A DNA stretch of 5,175 bases from positions 1 to 5,175 of the forward strand of contig CAIUQW010000424.1 in NCBI GenBank assembly GCA_903901395.1, written 5' to 3'. A model generated the notes under the pieces. That model worked only from the letters and a program-made list of their open reading frames with translations. It was not told the DNA's origin and did not search any database. Made by a program: the position numbers and the translations under genes. This document shows, in pieces, positions 1 through 5,175 of this stretch (positions are counted from its first letter, which is position 1; each line of letters starts with the position of its first letter). Origin of the DNA: an uncultured Chlorobiales bacterium (GTDB lineage: Bacteria; Bacteroidota; Chlorobiia; Chlorobiales; Chlorobiaceae).

Positions 1-70
1 AAACTATCCACGGCGTCGGATACATCTTTTTCGGTTCCATCGTCATCTTCTGAATTTTCGTTCGACTCAT
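1..70 (-). CDS. Possible start of a downstream gene (partial, unidentified)
   Basis: An ATG at 70-68 opens a frame that runs off the left edge after 23 codons. The peptide begins MSRTKIQKM and continues MEPKKMYPTPWIV, so it is Lys/Met/Pro-rich and turns hydrophobic at the edge. That would suit a short basic cytoplasmic tail before a membrane helix, but too little is visible to assign a family. A purine-rich AAGGGAG lies 4 bases before the ATG, which is the main reason for choosing this start. Internal ATGs at 46 and 40 are alternatives. The gap from the kinase stop codon is 76 bases with no convincing terminator, so co-transcription with the kinase is possible. A caution: the frame continuous with the kinase stop codon also stays open here and reads as an acidic peptide (NENSEDDDGTEKDVSDAVDS), but it has no ATG, GTG or TTG until GTG close to the edge. 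Confidence 0.4.
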   Translation of the reverse strand, partial: MSRTKIQKMTMEPKKMYPTPWIV

Positions 71-146
71 TGCTCTCCCTTGCGCACGCTGGAGGTGAGC
101 GTTGCCAGGGTGGAGCGGGGCGTGACGATTCTCCGAACCACCAATA

Positions 147-3100
147 TCATTCGCTCAAGACCTCCTTGATTGCCTCGGCAAGCTTGTTGAGTTTTACCGG
201 TTTTTTCAGCAGTTTGCGCAGCCCGTAGCGGCCGAGCGACTCATAGTTGTCGATCGTTTTGCCAAATCCGGTCATCAGAATCATTTTGAGCTTCGGATTA
301 AGTGCTTGCAGATTTCGCGCCAGTTCGATTCCAGTCATCTCCGGCATGGTGAGGTCAGTGATAACCAGGTCGAAGGCATCTGGATCCTTGCGGAACTCGG
401 CAAGTGCCTCGACAGGCGAATTCAGGGCAATGATATTGAATCCGAGATGGGCCATCATGACGCGCATGACCTCGATTGCAGCCAGTTCGTCATCGACAAA
501 CAGTATCCGGGTCTCTTTGTGATTTTCAACGGGCGCGAGGTCGGCTTTCCGGCTCATCGCTTCCGCCTCGATCACGGGCAGAAAAATCCGGAACGTACAG
601 CCCTCGCCGGGAGTGCTCTCGACCGTTATCTTGCCGCCGAGGTTGGTTACAATACCGTGAACGACGGACAACCCGAGCCCGGTTCCCTTGTTGACCTGTT
701 TGGTTGTGAAAAATGGCTCGAACACTCTCTCCAGAGTGGCCTCATCCATGCCGTGACCGGTGTCGGTGACGCGGAGCTGAACGTAGCGCTTAGGCTCCAG
801 CTTTGGAAGTTTGGCATGAAACTCGCTTTCCGGCTCCACTTCACCAAGCTCGATGGTGATCTCGCCGCCAGATTCCATCATGGCCTGGTAGGCGTTGGTA
901 CAGAGGTTCATGATGACCTGATGGAGCTGCGACGGATCGGCCAGCACATTGCCGCACTTCTCAAAACGGGTCTCGATGGAGATGGTTGAGGGAATCGTGG
1001 GACGCAACAGTTTCATTGCCTCTTCGACGATGGACTGCACGTTGACAATGACCGGTTCAGACTCTTCCGACCGGCTGAAGGTCAGAATCTGCGCGACCAG
1101 GTTCTGCGCCCGTTCTGCTGCCTGCATAATCTGCCGGAAAAAGTCGTGCGGCTTGCTTTCTTCAAGCGTCCGAATGATGCCCATTTCCGCGTAGCCAAGG
1201 ATCGGGGTGAGGATATTGTTGAAATCGTGAGCGATACCGCCAGCAAGAGTGCCGATGGTTTCAAGCCGCTGGGTTTTTTGCAGGTTTGCCTGGAGCTGCT
1301 GATTTTCCTCCTGTGCTTTCACTCTGTCGGTCACGTCGAACAGGATGCCATCGATGCCCTCGAAAAAACCGTCATCGGAGAATACCGAAGTGCTGCGGTT
1401 TTCGATCCACTTGATCTCATTGCCATGAAGCGGTATCCTGAAAATGATCGACGTTGAGCTCTGTTTGATTTGAAGTTTTTTTAAGGAATCGACAATAAGC
1501 TGGCGGTCTTCGGGATGAACCAATGAGATGGCGTTGTCGAGTGACTTTATAGTGTTGGTATGAATCAGAACCTTCGACCAGGCTTGCGTTCCTTCCGACA
1601 GCAACCGGATACGTTTGTCATTTGACATATGATAGACCAGGCCGGGAATATTGCTGATGATCGACCGGAACTCTTCGCTTACCCGCTTCTGCAGGGCGAC
1701 TTCACGCAGGGCGGTCTCGGCCTGTTTCATCTCGGTGAGATCGACTACCGTGGTGCGCATGCCGATAAATTTGCCCTCTTTTCGAATGGGGGCATTATAG
1801 AGCAAGAGCGGCAAGCGGCGACCATCCTTCATCACAATGGTATATTCATTGCCTTTGGGTAGATAGCCCGGATCGAAGATTTTCTGCTGGTTGGCTACGG
1901 CCAGTTCGAGATTCTCCGGCCAGCAGAAGCTGAAGGCAGATATACCGCGCTGTACATCTTCGGGAGAGACATCGAAAAACTCCATTCCCGAATGGTTGAT
2001 ATAATTGACATGTCCACGCAGGTCGGTCTCGAAAAGCGGTACCGGGAGGTTCTCGGTCAGTGCGCGGAACTTCTGCTCTTTTTCGACCAGCTCGGCCTGG
2101 CTTTTAAGGCGTTCGGAAATATTACGGGAGATTCCGAAAAGCACCGGTTTCCCATCCCATGTGCCGCGCGTGATCTTCGTTTCAACCGGAATATTCTCGC
2201 CTGATTTCATGACGAGTGGAATATCACAGATGGTTTCACGGCCAGCAAGCATCTCCTCGACTTTTTGTCGCGCCTGTTCACGACGTTCCCGAGGATGGAT
2301 ATCGCGCACGTTCATCGTCTGCAACTCGTCGAGCGAATAGCCGAGGGCGTTGAGCGTCGCGGCGTTGGCATGCACAATGGCGCCGTTTTCGGCGAGAATG
2401 AAGAGCATGTCGTTGATGGAGGCGAACAGGGTTTCGAGGTTGTGGTTGACCGCGCTGACCTGTTCTTCGTGCCTCGCCTGCATGATGGCTGCGCCAACAT
2501 GAGACGCCACGGTTTCGAGCGCTTTGCGCGCATACTCCGGCACCCGGTCGAGGGTATGCGAGCCTATGTTGAAGGTAGCGATGTTGCGGTTTTTACTGAG
2601 CACCGGAAGCACCGCGTAACACTTCAGCCCCTCTTGCATCAGGCTGTTTTGTAACCAGTTGCTGAAGGCGGGGTTTTCATCACTATACACGACTTTTCCT
2701 GTGGTCGTCAATTGGTATTCCGGGGTGTCGTTTGTGAACCGGCTCATCTCGCTGCCGAGTGCATCCGGAATTCCCTCCAAGTGGGTAAGTTTCAGGCTGT
2801 TGTCACTCTCGTCGAGCAGATAGACGGCACCGCTGTCCATTTCCGAAATCTTCATCGCGGTCTTGAGGCAGTGTCGTATGGTCTCCTCGAACGATTCCGA
2901 TGCGCTCAGTTTGAGCGCAAGATCGAGTTCGATCTGAATGAGCCTCTCGACCCGCTGGCGTTGCAATGCGTTGGCGATGATGCCTCCGGCCAGCATCAGG
3001 ATCGATTCGGAGCGGATCGGCCACTCCTCGCGCTCGCTCTTGACGGCGTCGAAACCGATGTAGCCGAATGGAACATTGCCCGAGACGAGTGGAATGAGAA

Positions 3101-4343
3101 TCAGGGACTGAATATCCTGCTGCTGGAGAATCTCGCGTTCCGTGGCGGCTTCATCCGGCAGCTCTGAAACTTTCGGAATGATGACCACCTCGCCCGAGAT
3201 GATTTTTTTCATCGACCACTCGAACTCGGCGGTCGGCAGTCCCTTCAGTATGTCAATTTGCGGTTCGATCTCCTCGGCGCACCACTCATGGGTGTTGTCC
3301 ATGAGCCTGAGATTGTCGTAAAACTGGAAAATATAGCTCCGGTCAGCCTGTACGAACTCGCCGATTGCTTGCAATGCCTTGTCGATCATGGCGTCGATCT
3401 CTTCCGCTGAAACGCTGATGAACTCGTTGGCGAGGGTTGAAACCAGATGCTCGAACCGCCGGTTGTAGGCGATATCCATTTCGGAGTGCTTGCGGATCGT
3501 GTTGTCGATTATATAGCTTTCATATAACGAGAACTGTCCGTCAGCGTCCCGAATGACGCTGGTGAACTCGTAGAGCCAGACGATCGTCCCGCTTCTCGAA
3601 ATGATCCGGTACTCTTGCTCGAATGAGGTGCGTTTGGGATCGGATGCATGTCGAGTTATTTCATTCATGACCCGATCGTAATCGTCGGGATGGATGATGT
3701 CGGTATAGTGAATAATCTTCGAAGTGAAGTCGGAGGGAGAGTATCCGGTCAGGTGGGTGACGTTGGGGGATACATAGTCGAGAGGGTGGCCCTCGGAGTT
3801 TCGCCAGCGGAACACCGTGACCGGGCCTTCCAGAAAGAGGTTCATCTCACTTTGGAGCTTCTCCTCCGCCTGTTTGCGATCCGTGATCTCCTGATGCGAA
3901 CCGGTCATTCGGAGAGCGAGACCGTTGTCGTCACGCTCGAACACCTTGCCGCGGTCGAGAATCCAGACCCAGTGACCAGCCTTGTGCCGCATGCGCACTT
4001 CCGCTTCGTAAAAATCGGTTTCACCGCGCAAATTACTCTCAAGCAGCACCGATGCCTTACGCAGATCTTCGGCATGGCAAAAGCTTTCCCATGTATCGAT
4101 GGTAACCTGGCCGAGTTCTTCCAGCGTGTAGCCGATCATTGCAGCCCAGGCACTGTTGATGGTCACCACGCCGGTCTGAATATTCCAGTCCCAGTACCCG
4201 GCCTTCGTGCCTTCGATAACCAGTTTGAGACGATTCATTTCTTGTTTCAGTTCTGCAATCTGATCCTTGAGAAGACGGTTTTCTGATTCATCATGGCTGT
4301 TTGCGGTAATAATAGCGTTTTGGTCGTTCATTGCCGGTAACAT
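147..4343 (-). CDS. Multi-sensor hybrid histidine kinase (5 PAS, 2 GAF, HisKA, HATPase, receiver)
   Basis: This is a 1398-residue signal-transducing kinase that should autophosphorylate on His and pass the phosphate to its own C-terminal receiver. Approximate domains are: short coiled coil 18-45; PAS1 45-155; PAS2 165-285; GAF1 305-460, with an NTHEWC motif at 350-355; GAF2 475-622; PAS3 633-745; PAS4 752-872; PAS5 888-1008; HisKA 1026-1092; HATPase 1135-1256; receiver 1278-1396. The H-box GGIAHDFNNIL gives phospho-acceptor H1039. The N-box has N1146 and N1150, the G1 box is DTGHGM (D1194), the F-box is EPFFTTK, and the G2 box is GTGLGL (1220-1225). The receiver has D1284 and D1285, phospho-acceptor D1330, T1358 and K1381, so it looks fully active. 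PAS domains are joined by charged linkers of the DITDRKQAEE type, as expected for signalling helices. There is no signal peptide or transmembrane segment, no HPt domain and no DNA-binding domain, so the output partner must be encoded elsewhere. Ligands cannot be read from the sequence; no LOV cysteine motif or phytochrome chromophore motif is apparent. The first ATG (4343) was chosen; M5 (4331) is an alternative, and neither has a clear Shine-Dalgarno site. The kinase class is near certain; the signal sensed is unknown. Confidence 0.97.
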   Translation of the reverse strand: MLPAMNDQNAIITANSHDESENRLLKDQIAELKQEMNRLKLVIEGTKAGYWDWNIQTGVVTINSAWAAMIGYTLEELGQVTIDTWESFCHAEDLRKASVLLESNLRGETDFYEAEVRMRHKAGHWVWILDRGKVFERDDNGLALRMTGSHQEITDRKQAEEKLQSEMNLFLEGPVTVFRWRNSEGHPLDYVSPNVTHLTGYSPSDFTSKIIHYTDIIHPDDYDRVMNEITRHASDPKRTSFEQEYRIISRSGTIVWLYEFTSVIRDADGQFSLYESYIIDNTIRKHSEMDIAYNRRFEHLVSTLANEFISVSAEEIDAMIDKALQAIGEFVQADRSYIFQFYDNLRLMDNTHEWCAEEIEPQIDILKGLPTAEFEWSMKKIISGEVVIIPKVSELPDEAATEREILQQQDIQSLILIPLVSGNVPFGYIGFDAVKSEREEWPIRSESILMLAGGIIANALQRQRVERLIQIELDLALKLSASESFEETIRHCLKTAMKISEMDSGAVYLLDESDNSLKLTHLEGIPDALGSEMSRFTNDTPEYQLTTTGKVVYSDENPAFSNWLQNSLMQEGLKCYAVLPVLSKNRNIATFNIGSHTLDRVPEYARKALETVASHVGAAIMQARHEEQVSAVNHNLETLFASINDMLFILAENGAIVHANAATLNALGYSLDELQTMNVRDIHPRERREQARQKVEEMLAGRETICDIPLVMKSGENIPVETKITRGTWDGKPVLFGISRNISERLKSQAELVEKEQKFRALTENLPVPLFETDLRGHVNYINHSGMEFFDVSPEDVQRGISAFSFCWPENLELAVANQQKIFDPGYLPKGNEYTIVMKDGRRLPLLLYNAPIRKEGKFIGMRTTVVDLTEMKQAETALREVALQKRVSEEFRSIISNIPGLVYHMSNDKRIRLLSEGTQAWSKVLIHTNTIKSLDNAISLVHPEDRQLIVDSLKKLQIKQSSTSIIFRIPLHGNEIKWIENRSTSVFSDDGFFEGIDGILFDVTDRVKAQEENQQLQANLQKTQRLETIGTLAGGIAHDFNNILTPILGYAEMGIIRTLEESKPHDFFRQIMQAAERAQNLVAQILTFSRSEESEPVIVNVQSIVEEAMKLLRPTIPSTISIETRFEKCGNVLADPSQLHQVIMNLCTNAYQAMMESGGEITIELGEVEPESEFHAKLPKLEPKRYVQLRVTDTGHGMDEATLERVFEPFFTTKQVNKGTGLGLSVVHGIVTNLGGKITVESTPGEGCTFRIFLPVIEAEAMSRKADLAPVENHKETRILFVDDELAAIEVMRVMMAHLGFNIIALNSPVEALAEFRKDPDAFDLVITDLTMPEMTGIELARNLQALNPKLKMILMTGFGKTIDNYESLGRYGLRKLLKKPVKLNKLAEAIKEVLSE

Positions 4344-4414
4344 TAAAGTATAGATGTGGGCGATAGCTTGTACGAAAACAGAACCTTTGTTGGTGATGTA
4401 AAGTTTTAATTATC

Positions 4415-4432
4415 GCAAATGTAGCAAATGTG
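4415..4432. repeat. 9-bp tandem direct repeat, possible operator
   Basis: GCAAATGTA (4415-4423) is followed directly by GCAAATGTG (4424-4432); 8 of 9 positions match. On the minus strand this reads as ACATTTGC twice. It sits at about +1 to +18 relative to the predicted kinase transcription start, a position where a bound protein would block initiation. A direct repeat with a 9-bp period places both copies on nearly the same face of the helix. It may also be chance in AT-rich DNA; no known regulator motif is recognised. Confidence 0.3.
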
Positions 4433-4437
4433 TGTGT

Positions 4438-4468
4438 ATTATATCATGTTCCTTGTATTATTTATAAA
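4438..4468 (-). promoter_or_regulatory. Predicted extended -10 promoter of the kinase gene
   Basis: On the minus strand TGATATAAT lies at 4446-4438. This is an exact TGNTATAAT extended -10 element of the sigma-70 type. The best -35 match is weak: TTTATA at 4468-4463 with a 19-base spacer. Extended -10 promoters are known to tolerate a poor -35. Transcription would start near 4431, giving an untranslated leader of roughly 88 bases before the kinase ATG at 4343. The element is the best of several AT-rich candidates here. That it is the kinase promoter is inference from position and orientation. Confidence 0.5.
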
Positions 4469-4490
4469 AAAATGAATAGAGCAGCTCCGC

Positions 4491-4691
4491 TTGATATTTA
4501 CCAAGTACTATAAGTCTTATCACTTTATTAACGATTTGGAGCATGTGGATGAACCAATATGCGCAAGTGTGTTGATCGAGCCTGACGAGAAGGAGGAGTG
4601 TTGGTCACGGATTTTCTGCCGATGCCTGGATCGAGTACCGGCGCATGGTATTATCGCCAATGTGCCGGTGACAGGAGATGATCAGCAATAA
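4491..4691 (+). CDS. Small hypothetical ORF, 66 codons, doubtful
   Basis: The frame opens after a TGA at 4473-4475, and the first usable start is TTG at 4491. A GTG at 4545, preceded by TTTGGAG three bases upstream, would give a 48-residue product and has the better ribosome-binding context. The predicted peptide has four cysteines (residues 24, 37, 43 and 45 from the TTG) and an acidic stretch EPDEKEE. I recognise no family. It lies antisense to the direction of the three larger genes, inside the intergenic region, and its codon third positions are not strongly GC-biased. It could be a real small gene, a decayed remnant of a longer one, or chance. Confidence 0.25.
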   Translation: MIFTKYYKSYHFINDLEHVDEPICASVLIEPDEKEECWSRIFCRCLDRVPAHGIIANVPVTGDDQQ

Positions 4692-4818
4692 CAGACAATA
4701 CAGCCAAGATGATGGGGGGCGCGTTAGAGTGAAACAGCTTTATCTTCTTGCCTGTGAGAATTCAACAATTGTTCCGGTTTACCTGAAGTATGAAAGGCTG
4801 CCTCGGGTCTTTTCCTGA
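4678..4818 (+). CDS. Small overlapping ORF, 46 codons, doubtful
   Basis: ATG at 4678 opens a 46-residue frame beginning MISNNRQYSQDDGGR and ending YLKYERLPRVFS. It overlaps the preceding 66-codon ORF by 14 bases in a different frame. AGGAG directly abuts the ATG, too close for a normal Shine-Dalgarno spacing. A GTG at 4729 (VKQLYLLACENS) is an alternative start. The stop codon falls inside the right arm of the hairpin at 4795-4826. No family is recognised. The overlap would fit translational coupling, or an old frameshift that split one longer ORF; chance is equally likely. Confidence 0.15.
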   Translation: MISNNRQYSQDDGGRVRVKQLYLLACENSTIVPVYLKYERLPRVFS

Positions 4819-4826
4819 AGCAGCCT
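4795..4826 (-). terminator. GC-rich hairpin, probable terminator of the repeat-protein gene
   Basis: AGGCTGC (4795-4801) pairs perfectly with GCAGCCT (4820-4826). Inside, TCGGG (4803-4807) pairs with CCTGA (4814-4818) through one G-U in plus-strand RNA, or with one C-A mismatch in minus-strand RNA. The loop is six bases. It begins 19 bases after the stop codon of the minus-strand repeat-protein gene, a typical terminator position. In that direction the stem runs into TTTCATACTTC, a poor U tract, so termination may be inefficient. The helix is slightly better on the plus strand, so a bidirectional role is possible. Confidence 0.45.
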
Positions 4827-4845
4827 CTTGCTCTGTCAATGCGTT

Positions 4846-5175
4846 TTACCTCCTGCCGTCCGGCCTGCCATCTGGTCTTCCGTCGCGCCTGTTCTCGTCA
4901 TCAGACCGCTGATCGGGCCTTCCGTCCGGTCTCTGATCCGGTCGTGCATCGGGCCTTCCCTGCGGCTGTGCCTGAGGCTGAGGCCGCTGATCCGGCCGTC
5001 CCTGAGGTTGCGGCTGAGGTTCGGGACGCTGATCTGGTCTGCCCTGCGGTTGCGGCTGAGGCTGAGGGCGCTGATCCGGTCGTCCCTGAGGTTGCGGCTG
5101 AGGCTCGGGCCGCTGGTCAGGCCGTCCCTGCGGCTGCATCAATGGTCTGAAATCGGGCCTTCCATCTGGTCTCTG
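4846..5175 (-). CDS. Pro/Gln/Arg/Asp-rich repeat protein, 3' part (start outside window)
   Basis: The last 109 codons of this gene are visible, ending with TAA at 4848-4846. The frame is open to the window edge: upstream of the apparent TTG/ATG at 5142/5139 it continues as QRPDGRPDFRP, the same repeat language, so the real start lies further right. The order is: RPD tetrapeptides at the edge; four 14-residue units of the form GRPDQRP(E/Q)PQPQPQ (5127-4960); then RPD tetrapeptides interrupted by SDDENR, ending GRPDGRR. The visible part has no Cys or Trp and only one aromatic residue, so it should be intrinsically disordered, with Pro-Gln runs likely in extended polyproline form. Differences between the units are nearly all synonymous in this frame, which supports this strand. 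No enzyme domain is seen; the tail may belong to a secreted, envelope or nucleic-acid-binding protein, but this cannot be decided here. I do not recognise the family. Confidence 0.75.
   Translation of the reverse strand, partial: QRPDGRPDFRPLMQPQGRPDQRPEPQPQPQGRPDQRPQPQPQPQGRPDQRPEPQPQPQGRPDQRPQPQAQPQGRPDARPDQRPDGRPDQRSDDENRRDGRPDGRPDGRR
4849..4959 (-). repeat. Degenerate 12-bp (XRPD) coding repeats
   Basis: This 37-codon C-terminal stretch reads mostly as tetrapeptides: GRPD, ARPD, QRPD, GRPD and QRSD, then an interruption DENRRD, then GRPD, GRPD and GRR. Each tetrapeptide corresponds to 12 bp. The same RPD module forms the start of every 42-bp unit next door and reappears at the right edge (QRPDGRPDFRP). 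The longer unit therefore probably arose from RPD tetrapeptides combined with a Pro-Gln spacer. Confidence 0.75.
4960..5127 (-). repeat. Four tandem 42-bp coding repeats
   Basis: The units lie at 5127-5086, 5085-5044, 5043-5002 and 5001-4960, each encoding 14 residues. Position 8 of the unit alternates Glu, Gln, Glu, Gln. By eye unit 1 differs from unit 2 at 7 bases, unit 1 from unit 3 at about 7, and unit 2 from unit 4 at 5. The Glu/Gln alternation hints that an 84-bp pair was duplicated, although the base differences support this only weakly. The unit length is a multiple of three, so gain or loss of a unit keeps the frame. The units abut directly with no spacers. Confidence 0.9.

Larger units (their letters stand above)
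4344..4845. other. 502-base intergenic region upstream of the kinase
   Basis: This stretch separates the repeat-protein stop codon from the kinase start. The part nearest the kinase (about 4385-4530) is strikingly AT-rich compared with the flanking genes and looks like promoter DNA. It contains an extended -10 element, a 9-bp direct repeat and several A/T runs. The part from about 4540 to 4790 returns to more even composition and contains two small overlapping plus-strand ORFs of doubtful status. A GC-rich hairpin closes the region on the right. I see no tRNA, no riboswitch that I recognise, and no insertion-sequence ends. Confidence 0.7.

Noticed and set aside
86..104. Small hairpin ACGCT/AGCGT after the kinase stop codon
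   Set aside because: It has only five base pairs and no U tract, so it does not support a terminator.
306..989. Plus-strand 227-codon ORF and other long antisense frames within the kinase
   Set aside because: They lie opposite the HisKA, HATPase and receiver coding region, whose motifs are intact on the minus strand. Long antisense frames are expected there from codon bias.
4347..4352. TATACT -10-like hexamer just before the kinase ATG
   Set aside because: It would place the transcription start at or within the first codons, and there is no good -35 at 17 bases. The extended -10 at 4438-4446 is better.
4510..4520. Inverted repeat ATAAG-T-CTTAT
   Set aside because: It is too short and AT-rich to be distinguished from chance, with no matching second copy.
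4764..4773. Perfect 10-bp palindrome AACAATTGTT
   Set aside because: The flanking bases do not extend the symmetry, and a 10-bp palindrome is expected by chance about once in every 1000 positions. It is not placed at a promoter.
4960..5127. CRISPR-like array of 42-bp repeats
   Set aside because: The units abut directly with no unique spacers, keep a reading frame and encode a clear peptide repeat.
4839..5150. Plus-strand 103-codon ORF rich in Ala, Glu, Val and Pro
   Set aside because: It is the antisense of the minus-strand repeat gene. Variable bases between repeat units fall on its second codon positions, it lacks a ribosome site, and the minus frame runs open through the window edge.
1..5175. 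Mobile element, prophage or defence-system genes
   Set aside because: No transposase, integrase, nuclease or toxin motif, terminal inverted repeat or target duplication was found in any frame examined.

Overview
The window is dominated by one very large minus-strand gene, a 1398-residue multi-sensor hybrid histidine kinase (147-4343). Its layout is PAS-PAS-GAF-GAF-PAS-PAS-PAS-HisKA-HATPase-receiver, and every catalytic motif is intact. No membrane segment is visible, so it is probably cytoplasmic. Kinases with this layout are common in environmental Gram-negative bacteria. The overall style (long PAS/GAF hybrid kinase, moderate GC, weak Shine-Dalgarno sites) reminds me of green sulfur bacteria (Chlorobium/Chlorobaculum). 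That is an impression from one protein family and is not proven by anything here.

Layout on the + axis: 1-70 holds the possible first 23 codons of a further minus-strand gene downstream of the kinase. 147-4343 is the kinase. 4344-4845 is a 502-base intergenic stretch. It carries a good extended -10 promoter for the kinase, a 9-bp direct repeat next to the predicted transcription start, two doubtful small overlapping plus-strand ORFs, and a hairpin that probably terminates the next gene. 4846-5175 is the 3' part of a minus-strand gene for a Pro/Gln/Arg/Asp-rich repeat protein whose start lies beyond the window.

All three convincing or plausible genes read on the minus strand. The repeat-protein gene is separated from the kinase by a hairpin and a separate promoter, so the kinase is probably its own transcription unit, perhaps with the partial gene at the left edge. 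No response regulator, transposase, phage gene, CRISPR array, tRNA or rRNA is visible.

I do not see a new multi-gene system. The most informative unusual element is the repeat protein. Its four 42-bp units differ almost only at synonymous positions of the minus frame, which fixes the coding strand and indicates selection on the peptide repeat.
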